Below are positions 1 to 11,105 of a stretch of 64,000 nt of DNA, piece after piece (positions within the stretch are counted from its first letter, which is position 1; each line of letters begins with the position of its first letter). The translations under genes were made by a program, and so were the position numbers. The stretch covers positions 1 to 64,000 of the forward strand of contig JAOAUC010000027.1 in NCBI GenBank assembly GCA_030157785.1, written 5' to 3'. The notes beneath the pieces were generated by a model. The model saw only the letters and a list, made by a program, of their open reading frames with translations. It was not told where the DNA came from and did not search any database. Source of the stretch: Zoogloea oleivorans (lineage in GTDB: Bacteria; Pseudomonadota; Gammaproteobacteria; Burkholderiales; Rhodocyclaceae).

Positions 1-37
1 ATCATTACTAAAATAAATCCCGCGGCGCAGCAAAACA

Positions 38-1462
38 TCAACTCGCACGGGGATCGAAGGCATCACGAACCACGTCGGCAAACAGGTTTGCCGCCAACAC
101 CAGCACAAACATGAAGATGAAGGCGGCGATCAGGCTCCACCACACCATCGGCTCCCGGGCCAGTTCCATGCGCGCAGCGTTGATCATGGTACCGAAGCTC
201 ACCGTACCCGGATCGACCCCGATCCCGACGTAAGACAGCACCGCCTCCGCCAGCACCAGGCCGGAAAAATCCATCACCAGCGCTATCAGCACCAGGTGCA
301 TCAGGTTCGGCAGCACATGACGCGCCAGGATACGGGCCGTAGATACACCAAAGGCGCGTGCCGCCTGCACGTACTCCAGCTCCCGCAGCTTGAGGGTCTC
401 ACCCCGCAACAGGCGACACAACCCTGTCCAGCTGGTCATTCCGAGGATGAAGCACAGGGCCAGCAAACGTGCATCAGCCCGCTCGGCGGCCGTCTCGAAC
501 CACTGGGGATGCGTATCGATCACCACCTGCATCATCAGCACCGCTGCCGCAATCAGCAGCACGCCCGGGATGGAGTTGAGCACGGTGTATACATACTGGA
601 TCACGTCATCCACCCAACCGCCCATATAGCCCGCCATGATGCCCAGCGCCACCGCCAGCGGCAGCGTGACCAGGGTTGTCAGGGTGCCGATCACCAGCGC
701 TGTACGGATGCTCTTGAGGGTCAGGAAGAGCACATCCTGCCCAACCTTGTCAGTACCAAACACGTGGTATTCGGTCGCGAGGGCCGCAACGGGACCTACC
801 AACAGCCCCACCGCCCCCAGGGTCAGCAGCACCGCCCGCCATTCAAGCCCGCCCTTGCCACGCCAGATTGCCCGCCAGGCAGCACCGAAGGGCACCTTGC
901 GCGACATCGCAACAGCCCTCACCAGCGCCCCCGCAAAGGCCAGCCACAGCCCGCCAGCCACCGCCAGGCCCATGCCGATGCGGCCGACAATATCGCCGAC
1001 ATGATCATCCGCCGGATACTGCAGGCTCGCCCCGCCAAACTTCAGGCGCGGAAACTCGCGGCGCTGGCTGCCATCGGCGCCTTCGATGGTCTGCTTGGCA
1101 AACAGGCTGTAGGCCAGCGGCGCCGAATAGGTCTTTTCAACCCGCGTACGGAGCGGCGCAGCAAGGGCGTCGAGTGCGCTGCGCACCTCGGTGGACAGTT
1201 GGCGCTTGTCATCCACGGCCGTCGGCGAGCCCGCCGCCGGAGCCAGGCGCTCCCGGTAATGCAGGCTGTCCAGCACACCAACCAGCAGGAACAGCATCAG
1301 CAGGCTCAGGGAAACCATCCCCACCCCGCTCTCCCCCACCCGCCGCCAGGCGGCCAGCATGGGTTCGCTGCGACGCGCCGACCAACCCGCCAGCCCGATG
1401 CAAACCAGAAGCCCGAACAGAAGCAGGTCGGTCCACAACAGCACAACTTGAAAACCCATCAT
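38..1462 (-). CDS. Oligopeptide-type ABC transporter permease (DppC/OppC/YejE-like)
   Basis: Inner-membrane permease of a peptide/nickel-class ABC importer, 474 aa. The C-terminal half (about residues 205-470) is a typical BPD-transporter domain, with the conserved EAA-type loop (AARAFGVSTARILARHVLPN) that contacts the ATPase. The N-terminal part is unusual: one membrane segment, then a soluble stretch of roughly 100 residues probably in the periplasm, then further segments, so the protein is longer than the usual 300-340 aa. The start at 1462 (two consecutive ATG codons) overlaps the TGA of the upstream permease gene by 4 bases, so the two are translationally coupled. A binding protein and ATPase are not visible and may lie before position 1. 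The family is clear; the substrate (oligopeptide is only a guess) is not. Confidence 0.88.
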   Translation of the reverse strand: MMGFQVVLLWTDLLLFGLLVCIGLAGWSARRSEPMLAAWRRVGESGVGMVSLSLLMLFLLVGVLDSLHYRERLAPAAGSPTAVDDKRQLSTEVRSALDALAAPLRTRVEKTYSAPLAYSLFAKQTIEGADGSQRREFPRLKFGGASLQYPADDHVGDIVGRIGMGLAVAGGLWLAFAGALVRAVAMSRKVPFGAAWRAIWRGKGGLEWRAVLLTLGAVGLLVGPVAALATEYHVFGTDKVGQDVLFLTLKSIRTALVIGTLTTLVTLPLAVALGIMAGYMGGWVDDVIQYVYTVLNSIPGVLLIAAAVLMMQVVIDTHPQWFETAAERADARLLALCFILGMTSWTGLCRLLRGETLKLRELEYVQAARAFGVSTARILARHVLPNLMHLVLIALVMDFSGLVLAEAVLSYVGIGVDPGTVSFGTMINAARMELAREPMVWWSLIAAFIFMFVLVLAANLFADVVRDAFDPRAS

Positions 1463-2436
1463 TCCAGCCTCACCCGCGGATCAACCAGCGTATACGACAG
1501 ATCGGTGAGGATCAGCCCGACGATATAAAGCAGCGACCCGATGAAGACCATTGCCCGCACCACCGGAAAATCCTGCGCATTGATCGCGTCGATGGTGTAG
1601 CTGCCCAGCCCCGGGATGCCGAAAAAGGATTCGGAGATCAGGCTGCCCATGAACAGGGTCGGAATCACCACAACCACGCCGGTCAGGATCGGGATCATCC
1701 CGTTCTTCAGCACATGGCGGAACAGCGCCTGCAGTTCGGACAGGCCCTTGGCCCGGGCCGTGCGCACGTAATCCTTGCCGGCCTCTTCCAGAAAGATCGT
1801 GCGATACCAGCGGGCGCTGCCGCCAATGCCGGCAATCACCCCGATCACCACCGGCAAGAACAGGAAGCGCGACGCATCCAGCCCTTCGCCGTAACCCGAG
1901 ATCGGCACCAGGTGCCACACCTTCGACACCAGCCACTGCCCGCCGATGATGTAGAACAAGCCGGAAATCGACATCATCGCCACGCACGCCACCACGCCCC
2001 AGAAATCCAGATAGGAACTGCGGAAAAACACCAGCAGCAGCGAAAAGGAAATCGTCACCAGCAGACCAAGGATGAAGGTCGGCACCGCGATGGCCAGCGA
2101 CGGCCCCATGCGGGAATTGATCTCGGTGGCGATGTCCCGCCCGTCGTCGGCGCGGCCAAAGTCGAAGACGAACATGCGCAGGGACTTCTCGAAGAAGATC
2201 GTCCGGGTGAGCTTGTCGGGGCCTTCAGCCGCCGCGTTGAACAGCAGCGGCTTGTCGTAACCCCGCTCCACCTTCCAGCGCTCGATGGCCTCGGGGGTGA
2301 CCCGTTTGGCGCCAAGCTGCATGCGCGCCATGTCTTCGGGGGTATTCACCACGAAGAACAGCGCAAAGGTGAGCAGATTCACGCCGATCAGGATGAGCGG
2401 CGCGTAAAGAAGGCGGCGAATGATGTAGGCAAACAT
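1459..2436 (-). CDS. Oligopeptide-type ABC transporter permease (DppB/OppB/YejB-like)
   Basis: First permease of the pair, 325 aa. It opens with the family's characteristic N-terminus (MFAYIIRRLLYAPLILIGVN), in which a short basic stretch precedes the first membrane helix. A periplasmic segment follows, then a five-helix BPD-transporter core with an EAA loop near residue 225 (YVRTARAKGLSELQALFRHV). It forms the heterodimeric membrane channel with the permease encoded immediately downstream. No strong Shine-Dalgarno is visible; AGGA lies about 13 bases upstream. Upstream on the same strand, 62 bases away, is the SPFH gene, so co-transcription with the nfeD/SPFH pair is possible but unproven. 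Confidence 0.9.
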   Translation of the reverse strand: MFAYIIRRLLYAPLILIGVNLLTFALFFVVNTPEDMARMQLGAKRVTPEAIERWKVERGYDKPLLFNAAAEGPDKLTRTIFFEKSLRMFVFDFGRADDGRDIATEINSRMGPSLAIAVPTFILGLLVTISFSLLLVFFRSSYLDFWGVVACVAMMSISGLFYIIGGQWLVSKVWHLVPISGYGEGLDASRFLFLPVVIGVIAGIGGSARWYRTIFLEEAGKDYVRTARAKGLSELQALFRHVLKNGMIPILTGVVVVIPTLFMGSLISESFFGIPGLGSYTIDAINAQDFPVVRAMVFIGSLLYIVGLILTDLSYTLVDPRVRLE

Positions 2437-2498
2437 GGGGAGCTATCCTACATGGGCCGACGCCGATGACGAAGTCCCCCCGCCTGCCTGAACCGGGT

Positions 2499-3359
2499 TC
2501 AGCGCCGCCCTGCCCCCCCGATCAGGCCGCGCACCGCCTCCTGCAAATCGGCCGGCAAGACCACGATCCGGGCGCTTTCCGACGAGCCCAGGCGCTCCAG
2601 CGAGGCGATGTACTTCTCGCCCAGCAGGAAGAGCATCGGCGCTGTTTCCGTGCCCACCGCCGCGGTAATTCGCCGGATCGACTCCGCCGACGCCTCGGCC
2701 AGCATCACCTGGGCACTGGCATCGCGCTTCGATGATTCCAGCCGCGCCTCGGCCTCCAGAATCGCCGCCTGCTTGGCGCCTTCGGCGCGGGTCACCACCG
2801 CCTTGCGTTCGCGCTCGGCGGAGGCCTGCTGCTCCATCGCCTTCTGCATCGACTGGGACGGCTTGATGTCCTGGATCTCGACCGACTTCACCGTCAAGCC
2901 CCAATCCACCGCCTCATCGGCAATGCTCTCGCGCAGCCGCGCCTTGATCATGTCGCGGCTCGACAAGGCCTCGTCCAGCTCCATCTCGCCGATGATCGAG
3001 CGCAAGGTGGTCATGATCATGTTGCGGATCGCCTCGGAGAAATCGGTCACCCCGTACACCGCCTTCACCGGGTCGGTCACCTTCAGAAAGGCGATGGCGT
3101 TGGTCAGGATCACCGCGTTGTCGCGGGTGATCACCTCCTGCTCCTGCACGTCGAGGATGATGTCCTTGGTCACCAGCTTGTAGGCCACCTTGTCCAGGTA
3201 GGGCAGGATGATGTTGAGGCCCGGCTTGAGCGTCCCGTAATACTTGCCCAGCCGCTCGACGATCCACTCCTCGCCCTGGGGCACGATGCGCACCCCCTTG
3301 GCGATGGTCACCGCCACAAAAACCAGTATCGCCAGTACAACCATGAATCCGGCACTCAT
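2499..3359 (-). CDS. SPFH/Band-7 (stomatin/QmcA-like) membrane protein
   Basis: Stomatin-family protein, 286 aa. An N-terminal membrane anchor (about residues 4-22) is followed by the SPFH core, beginning near VRIVPQGEEWIVERLGKYY and running to about residue 170. An alanine- and glutamate-rich helical region (about 170-235, SMQKAMEQQASAERERKAV) follows, of the kind that forms coiled coils in these oligomers. Family members assemble into ring-like membrane microdomains and act with NfeD partners in membrane quality control. The nfeD gene sits 21 bases upstream on the same strand, the standard arrangement. Family assignment is firm; the physiological role here is inferred from the pairing. Confidence 0.93.
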   Translation of the reverse strand: MSAGFMVVLAILVFVAVTIAKGVRIVPQGEEWIVERLGKYYGTLKPGLNIILPYLDKVAYKLVTKDIILDVQEQEVITRDNAVILTNAIAFLKVTDPVKAVYGVTDFSEAIRNMIMTTLRSIIGEMELDEALSSRDMIKARLRESIADEAVDWGLTVKSVEIQDIKPSQSMQKAMEQQASAERERKAVVTRAEGAKQAAILEAEARLESSKRDASAQVMLAEASAESIRRITAAVGTETAPMLFLLGEKYIASLERLGSSESARIVVLPADLQEAVRGLIGGAGRR

Positions 3360-3380
3360 CGCACGCTCCTCAAATCCGCA

Positions 3381-3824
3381 TCAAACCTTCTGAACCTTCA
3401 GGAAACTGCCTTCCACCGACACCACCCGCACCCGCTCGCCGGCGGCGATGGCTTCATCCACCACGCACTCCCACTCCTCCGAACCCAGTAGAGGCTTCTG
3501 GAAGCGCACCCGGCCGCGCTCAAAAGGCGCCGCCGCCTTCGCCATCAGCCCGATCTCACCTATCGTGTCGCCGTCCGACTGGCCGATCCGCGTCTTGTGC
3601 TCGCCCCGCTTGAAGACCCGGAACCACCCAACCACCATGCCCAGCGAGGCCACCACCCACATGGCCAGCTGCGCCGTCAGACTGATGTCCGGCAGCACCA
3701 GCAGCGCCAGACCGACCAGCAAGGCGCCCAGGCCAAACCAGATGATGAAGAAGGCCGGCACCGCCAGCTCGGCAATTACCAGTGCAAAGCCCAGAACGAT
3801 CCAGTGCCACCATTCAAAATCCAT
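3381..3824 (-). CDS. NfeD-family membrane protein (short form)
   Basis: NfeD-family protein of 147 aa. Two or three N-terminal hydrophobic helices (WHWIVLGFALVIAELAVPAF and following, to about residue 75) are followed by a C-terminal beta-rich OB-fold domain (about 80-147: a phenylalanine-glutamate-arginine strand, then WECVVDEAIAAGERVRVVSV). It lacks the ClpP-like protease domain of long NfeD proteins. It starts the operon with the SPFH gene, whose start is 21 bases downstream. In known pairs NfeD binds the stomatin ring; that is the likely role here. Confidence 0.9.
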   Translation of the reverse strand: MDFEWWHWIVLGFALVIAELAVPAFFIIWFGLGALLVGLALLVLPDISLTAQLAMWVVASLGMVVGWFRVFKRGEHKTRIGQSDGDTIGEIGLMAKAAAPFERGRVRFQKPLLGSEEWECVVDEAIAAGERVRVVSVEGSFLKVQKV

Positions 3825-4193
3825 TCACCGCCTCCGTGCACAAAGCCCGCCAGCCGACAGGCAAGCCCGCCAACTCCACAAAGCGCATTCTGCGCTGCTC
3901 GCGCCAATCCGTCAGTTCGCGTTCTGTCTGATACCACCTTGCGGCCAAGCCGGTGCGGCGTGCCCTCAAGAAAAATCCACTTGCCCGCAAGCGCGGCAGA
4001 TCCGATCGCAAGCAAAACCGGCTCGACAGATCGCCGCGGACGGCTTGCACGCAAGGCGCCGGGCTGTGAGCGCAAGCCGATCTTGCTTGCCCCCAAGCCG
4101 CGCGAGCTCGCGGGCACGCCCGATTTGTTCGGTGGGCGAGGCCGCATCGCTTGCGAGCGCTCCCAATTCGCTTGCGCGCAAGCCTCCTGACGT
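3825..4193. repeat. Non-coding gap rich in GCTTGCG / CGCAAGC heptamers
   Basis: This stretch of about 370 bases lies between nfeD and the ppsA terminator. I find no convincing gene: open frames of 70-150 codons exist on the minus strand but match no family I know and overlap one another. Between about 3970 and 4190 there is a marked excess of CTTGC and its complement GCAAG in several contexts, including cttgcccgcaagcg, ggcttgcacgcaagg, gcttgcgagc and gcttgcgcgcaagc. Several of these are small inverted repeats around a short centre. Function unknown. Confidence 0.5.
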
Positions 4194-4195
4194 AA

Positions 4196-4229
4196 AAAGG
4201 CCGGCTCACCTTTCAGTGAGCCGGCCTTT
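4196..4229 (-). terminator. Rho-independent terminator downstream of ppsA
   Basis: A perfect 14-bp stem (4196-4209 pairs with 4216-4229) closes a 6-base loop. It is followed on the minus strand by a run of five T (complement of 4194-4198). It lies 23 bases beyond the ppsA stop codon in the direction of ppsA transcription. Confidence 0.9.
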
Positions 4230-4251
4230 TCAGTCATGCCGCAAGCGCGAA

Positions 4252-6618
<2,367 letters not shown>

Positions 6619-6898
6619 AAGGGAATCGTCCTGGGAGAATGGGAAAAGGGTTAAAAATGGTGTCGAATATTCTTGTTGGGGCCTATTGTAAGTCGTTTTG
6701 TTGCCCCGCCGCATGCAGGGTTTATCCTAACCCGGACACCGCCCCTCCCCCTGAGGACTCGGTCACAGGCCTTGTGCCGCACGGCTTTGCGTGCCCTGTT
6801 GCGGCCTGTCTCAGCCCGACGGCCAGAATGGGATAAGATGTTTCGCCGGTCTGGCGCAAGCCGCCTGGCGCATCCGTCCCTACCCTGTTGGCACTCCC
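6619..6898. promoter_or_regulatory. Divergent ppsA/ppsR intergenic region
   Basis: These 280 bases separate two divergently transcribed, functionally linked genes, so promoters for both must lie here or nearby. I see an AT-rich patch around 6650-6700 on the ppsA side, but no pair of hexamers good enough to call a promoter. No regulator site is recognised. Confidence 0.4.
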
Positions 6899-7723
6899 AT
6901 GACCCAGATCCGCCCCGTTTTCTTCATCTCCGACGGCACAGGCATCACTGCCGAGACCCTTGGTCACAGTCTGCTTGCCCAGTTTCCCGAGACCCGCTTC
7001 CGCAATCACCGTCTTCCGTTCGTGGATTCGCCCGACAAGGCGCAGGACTGTGCGCTGAAGATCCTCGACGCGGCCATCGAGAGCGGCTGCCGCCCGATCG
7101 TCTTCAACACCCTCGTCGATCCGGAAGCTGTCGCTGCCCTGCGCAAGGCCGACGCCCTGTTCCTCGACCTCTTCGACAAGTTCATCGAACCCCTCGAGAG
7201 CGAACTTGGCCAGCGCTCCACCCATACGGTGGGCCGCTTCCACGGCATTGCCGAAAGCCAGGACTACAAGCGGCGCATCGAGGCGATCAACTTCACCCTC
7301 GCCCACGATGACGGTGTGTCCCACGCCGATCTGAAGGAAGCCGATGTGATCCTCGTCGGCGTGTCGCGCTCCGGCAAGACACCAACCAGCCTCTACCTGG
7401 CCATGCAGTTCGGCATCAAGGCGGCCAACTACCCGCTGATCCCGGAAGACTTCGAGCGCAACAAGCTGCCTGCCGAACTGGTTCATCACCGGGGCAAGCT
7501 CTTCGGCCTGACCATCGGCCCGGACCGTCTGTCGCAAATCCGCCAGGAGCGTCGCCCCAACAGCCGCTACGCCTCCATGGAAAACTGCCTCGGCGAGATC
7601 GAGGCCGCCCAGCGCATGATGAAGCGCGAGGGCATCAAGTGGCTCGACTCCACGGCCAAATCCATCGAAGAGATCTCCACGATCATCCTGCAGGAAGTGC
7701 GCCTCGACCCCTCTTCTTACTGA
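6899..7723 (+). CDS. ppsR: PEP synthase regulatory kinase/pyrophosphorylase (PpsR, DUF299)
   Basis: Bifunctional serine/threonine kinase (ADP-dependent) and phosphate-dependent pyrophosphorylase. It inactivates and reactivates PEP synthase by modifying the threonine next to its catalytic histidine. The ATG at 6899 gives 274 aa, close to the 277 of E. coli, and starts with the family signature [20 protein letters not shown]. The P-loop GVSRSGKT is at residues 154-161, followed by the conserved [20 protein letters not shown]. The longer open frame upstream adds no family sequence. Its placement back to back with ppsA supports the assignment. Confidence 0.97.
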   Translation: MTQIRPVFFISDGTGITAETLGHSLLAQFPETRFRNHRLPFVDSPDKAQDCALKILDAAIESGCRPIVFNTLVDPEAVAALRKADALFLDLFDKFIEPLESELGQRSTHTVGRFHGIAESQDYKRRIEAINFTLAHDDGVSHADLKEADVILVGVSRSGKTPTSLYLAMQFGIKAANYPLIPEDFERNKLPAELVHHRGKLFGLTIGPDRLSQIRQERRPNSRYASMENCLGEIEAAQRMMKREGIKWLDSTAKSIEEISTIILQEVRLDPSSY

Positions 7724-7781
7724 AGCCCGGGATCGTCCAGCCCCACCCCCTGTCCAACAAACACTAACAAGGAGAGCCCCG

Positions 7782-8951
7782 ATGAAACGTAACCGACTCG
7801 GGCGCCGCGGCGGCTTGCCGCGCGACGCCGAACAGCTCCTGTGGCTCGCCAATGGCCTCGCCGACTCCAGCAGTCGGGCCGAAGACCACTTCTGGGACCA
7901 GCGCCTTGCCGCAGCCATCGACGGCCTGCTGAGCGCGGAGGACGAAGACAGCCTCACCACCACGCTGGACCACCTCAGCACGGCCAGCGTGCATGCCTAC
8001 GACGAACTCGCCGACATGATCGAGTCGCGCGCCGAGGGCGCCCTCAAGTCCGACGAGCGCTACGACGTGCTGCTGATTACCGCACCGGTGATGGCTTGGT
8101 CGCGCTACCGCATCCCGGCCACGCCCATCTCGGCCGCGGTGATGGCCAACCTGCGCGTGCACCTCAAGGCCCACGTGCTGGCCAAGGACGTCAAGCTGGC
8201 CCTCGCCGATTTCCTGTTCAGCCCGGATCAGTTGCCCCAGGGCTACTGCGCCACGGCGGATTTCGCCACGCACCTGGGCAAGGCCGCCGCGACCGACACC
8301 GACCTGCACATCAAGACCGACAACCTGCCTGAAACGGCCCAGTTCCTGTCCGACAACCGCTACCTGCTCGGCGCCGTGATGGTGCCCAAGGGCGCCCCGA
8401 TCTTCCGCTGGCAGGAAGAGGAATGCACCCGCGAACAGGCCCTCGAACAATGGCGCGCCCAGGGCGGAGCCTGCGTGGCGCCGCTGCTCACCGGCTGCGC
8501 CTTTGAAGTGGTGCTGCCGAATGCCTATTTTGCCGCGAGCCGCGAAGCCGACAAGACCTCCCGCCCCTACTCCATCCAGGCCTCGGTGGCTTTCCTGAGC
8601 ACCACGCTCGACGCTCCGGCGGCCGGGCTGCGGGCGGTGGTGGCACCCTTCTTCGAGCGCCAGGTGGAAGAGTTCCGCATCGGTTTTACCCTTTCCGGGC
8701 AGAACGAGGTGGTGCATGGCGTGGTGTGGCCACTCCTCGGCGCCGAGGACGACAGCAGCGAAACCCTCGCCGAGATCGAGACAACCCTGCGGGCCTGCGG
8801 CATCACCGACATCATGACCCTCGACAACGAGTTTCCGATGGAATACTGCGACGACTGCGGTGCGCCCATGTACCCGTCGCCGGAAGGCGAAGCCGTACAT
8901 GCCGAACTGCCGGAAGAGCAGGCCGACCAGATGCCCAAGCACCTGCATTGA
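7782..8951 (+). CDS. DUF2863 family protein
   Basis: A 389-aa protein that I recognise as the DUF2863 family, found mainly in Betaproteobacteria; no function is established. It has no signal peptide or membrane segment and appears cytoplasmic. The N-terminus is short and basic (MKRNRLGRRGG), followed by an acidic helical region. A CDDCG-containing motif near residue 357 (YCDDCGAPMYPSPEGE), with three closely spaced cysteines counting a nearby one, could hold a metal. A GGAGAG Shine-Dalgarno lies 8 bases before the ATG. It sits 58 bases after ppsR and 66 before msrB, on the same strand. Confidence 0.85.
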   Translation: MKRNRLGRRGGLPRDAEQLLWLANGLADSSSRAEDHFWDQRLAAAIDGLLSAEDEDSLTTTLDHLSTASVHAYDELADMIESRAEGALKSDERYDVLLITAPVMAWSRYRIPATPISAAVMANLRVHLKAHVLAKDVKLALADFLFSPDQLPQGYCATADFATHLGKAAATDTDLHIKTDNLPETAQFLSDNRYLLGAVMVPKGAPIFRWQEEECTREQALEQWRAQGGACVAPLLTGCAFEVVLPNAYFAASREADKTSRPYSIQASVAFLSTTLDAPAAGLRAVVAPFFERQVEEFRIGFTLSGQNEVVHGVVWPLLGAEDDSSETLAEIETTLRACGITDIMTLDNEFPMEYCDDCGAPMYPSPEGEAVHAELPEEQADQMPKHLH

Positions 8952-9017
8952 TGAGTACGGGCGGGAACCTTCCCGCCCGGCTCCGTCTCCATCCGGAGCC
9001 CCCAACCGGAGATCACG

Positions 9018-9416
9018 ATGACCCGCAAGATCGAAAAGACCGACGCCGAATGGCGCGCTGAACTGTCCCCCGAGGAATACGTGGTAACCCGCCAGAAAGG
9101 CACCGAGCGGGCCTTTACCGGCCGCTACTGGGATTGCCACGAAGCCGGCCAGTACAAATGCACCTGTTGCGGCACCGAGCTGTTTTCGTCGGAACACAAG
9201 TTCGACTCGGGTTGCGGCTGGCCGAGTTTCCACAGCGCGGCCGCCCCCGAGAACGTCGAAGAAGTGGTGGACCGCAGCCACTTCATGGTGCGCACCGAAG
9301 TCGTCTGCAAGAACTGCGGCGCCCACCTGGGCCACGTGTTTGAAGACGGCCCGGCACCCACCGGGCTGCGCTACTGCATCAACTCCGTGTCGGTAAAGCT
9401 CGAGCCGGAGAGCTGA
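9018..9416 (+). CDS. msrB: Peptide-methionine (R)-S-oxide reductase
   Basis: Repairs the R-isomer of methionine sulfoxide in oxidised proteins. The protein is a complete 132-aa single-domain enzyme. Zinc-binding cysteines are at 48/51 (CTCC) and 97/100 (CKNC). The substrate-binding signature SGCGWPSF is near residues 64-71, GHVFEDGP is at 105-112, and the nucleophilic Cys is at 120 in RYCINS. There is no signal peptide, so it is cytosolic. It is convergent with, and immediately abuts, the DUF599 gene (stop codons adjacent at 9416/9417), and no terminator separates the two. Confidence 0.97.
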   Translation: MTRKIEKTDAEWRAELSPEEYVVTRQKGTERAFTGRYWDCHEAGQYKCTCCGTELFSSEHKFDSGCGWPSFHSAAAPENVEEVVDRSHFMVRTEVVCKNCGAHLGHVFEDGPAPTGLRYCINSVSVKLEPES

Positions 9417-10103
9417 TCAGCGCTTCATCGCCCCGTAGGTGTGGGACAGGAAGTCGCGGCGATACAGCACCAGCACGATCAGCGTCGTCACAGCCACAAA
9501 GAGCCAGGGCTGCACAAACCAGAAGACCGCGGCAAGGCCGAAGTAATAGGCCCGGATGCCGCGGTTGAACTCGTCGCCAGCCAGGGAGTTCACCTTGGCG
9601 AAGCGCTGGGCATCCTCCTCGGTGCCCTCCCCCGGCGGCGGCGCGGCGCCAATCAGGATCGACAGCATGTTGAACTGGCGCAGTGACCAGGTGAACTTGA
9701 AGTAGGCCACCACGAACACCATCAGCAAGAGCAACAGCTTGACCTCCCACACCTCCCGGGAGACGGCCCGGGCGAAGGGCAGGTCCGATGCCGCGTCGAT
9801 CAGCTTGTCCATCGTGCCGAGCAGGGCCAGCAGACCGGCGATCACGTAGATGGTGGTGTTGGCGTAGAAGGACACGTTCTGCATCAGGTTGCCCACCAGG
9901 CCCGAATCCGCCACCCGCACCTCCCGGCGCAACATCTGCCGCCCCCACTCCAGGCGATACCAGTGACTCACGCCGAGCAGACCGCGCATGCGCCCGTCGG
10001 GGCCATGTTCGACGACCCAGCCGTAGCCTGCCCAGCAAGCAATGAACCACGCAAAGGCAAACCAGTCGACCGCACTGAAGGCCGTGAGCCACACCCCCTG
10101 CAT
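9417..10103 (-). CDS. DUF599 family membrane protein
   Basis: A 228-aa membrane protein of the DUF599 family. An N-terminal helix (FSAVDWFAFAWFIACWAGYG) comes first. Hydrophobic segments follow around residues 75-95, 120-145 and 185-210, with charged loops between (EGTEEDAQRFAKVNSLAGDE). Function is unknown. The start ATG overlaps the TGA of the upstream alpha/beta hydrolase by one base (TGATG), so translation is probably coupled. The 3' end meets msrB head-on. Confidence 0.85.
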   Translation of the reverse strand: MQGVWLTAFSAVDWFAFAWFIACWAGYGWVVEHGPDGRMRGLLGVSHWYRLEWGRQMLRREVRVADSGLVGNLMQNVSFYANTTIYVIAGLLALLGTMDKLIDAASDLPFARAVSREVWEVKLLLLLMVFVVAYFKFTWSLRQFNMLSILIGAAPPPGEGTEEDAQRFAKVNSLAGDEFNRGIRAYYFGLAAVFWFVQPWLFVAVTTLIVLVLYRRDFLSHTYGAMKR

Positions 10104-11047
10104 CAGCGCCCCTCCAGCAGGAAGTCACGGATCGGCGAGATCTGGGCCGGATCCATCAGCGTCGGCGCATGGCCCACATCGGGTATTTCGACGAGCCTCG
10201 CCTTTGGCCCGCTGGTGGTCATTCTTTCAGCCGTTTCCCGTAGTAACAGGTCGGATTCCGCCCCGCGCAGCACCATGGCCGGACAGCTGATGGCGTTGTA
10301 GATCGGCCACAAATCCACATCCATCAGGATCGGCGTCTTGCGGAAGGGCTCGCCAATGCCCGGGTCGTACTTCATGGCCCAGCCGCCATCCACCTGCTTG
10401 ACGGACGTTTCCGAGAGATGTCGCCACTGGGCGGCCGTCAGGTGGCCAAAGGGCGCGCTCACCTCCCGGATATAGGCCTCGGCCGCGTCATAGCTCGGAA
10501 ATACCGGTGCGGTCCCCACGTACTGGCCGATGCGCCGGATCGAACTGGCGGTGACCACCGGCCCCACATCGTTGAGCACCAAACGACGGATGGGGTTCTC
10601 GGGCAGGCTGGCGATCAGCATGCCGATCAGCCCGCCCATCGATGTGCCGACCCAATGCACCGTATCGACATCCAGCCGGGCGATGAGGGTAATCATGTCG
10701 GCCACGTAGGTGGGCAACTGGTAGTCATCCTTCACGGCCAGCCAGCCGCTGCGCCCGCGCCCGACCACATCCGGGCAAACAACCCGGTAGTGGGGTGCCA
10801 TGGCCCGGGCCAGATCGTCAAAATCGCGCCCGTTGCGGGTCAGGCCATGCACGCAGACCAGCACGCGCTCGTTATCCGGGTCGCCCCATTCCGTATAGGC
10901 CATGCGGTGCAGACCATGAGGGCCAATGCACTGGACACTGCGCAAACGGGGCTCCAGGAAGTGGGGGCCTTCGGCGGCCGGGGACGGTGCCGGCGGCACC
11001 TCCGGCGCTCCGGAGAAAAACTGGCGAAGGGCGGCAAGAAGGCTCAT
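10103..11047 (-). CDS. Alpha/beta-hydrolase fold protein
   Basis: A 314-aa hydrolase. The ATG at 11047 is chosen because the open frame before it shows only low-complexity, non-conserved sequence. The nucleophile elbow is GTSMGG (within HWVGTSMGGLIGML), the oxyanion region is VCVHGLTRNGRDF, and the acid/base residues are plausibly in the C-terminal VEIPDVGHAPTLMDP, whose His completes the triad. It is cytoplasmic, with no signal peptide. Similar proteins are annotated as esterases or C-C bond hydrolases. The substrate cannot be told from sequence, nor from its partner, the DUF599 gene. Confidence 0.9.
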   Translation of the reverse strand: MSLLAALRQFFSGAPEVPPAPSPAAEGPHFLEPRLRSVQCIGPHGLHRMAYTEWGDPDNERVLVCVHGLTRNGRDFDDLARAMAPHYRVVCPDVVGRGRSGWLAVKDDYQLPTYVADMITLIARLDVDTVHWVGTSMGGLIGMLIASLPENPIRRLVLNDVGPVVTASSIRRIGQYVGTAPVFPSYDAAEAYIREVSAPFGHLTAAQWRHLSETSVKQVDGGWAMKYDPGIGEPFRKTPILMDVDLWPIYNAISCPAMVLRGAESDLLLRETAERMTTSGPKARLVEIPDVGHAPTLMDPAQISPIRDFLLEGR

Positions 11048-11105
11048 GGACGGAGAAGCGGGTTGGGATGGGCCAAGGATAGCATCTGCCGGTACAGCCG
11101 CCGTT

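Noticed and set aside
3776-4237. Possible genes of 131-153 codons in the ppsA/nfeD gap
   Set aside because: Several frames overlap, the region is full of short repeated words, and no frame has a ribosome-binding site or a family match.
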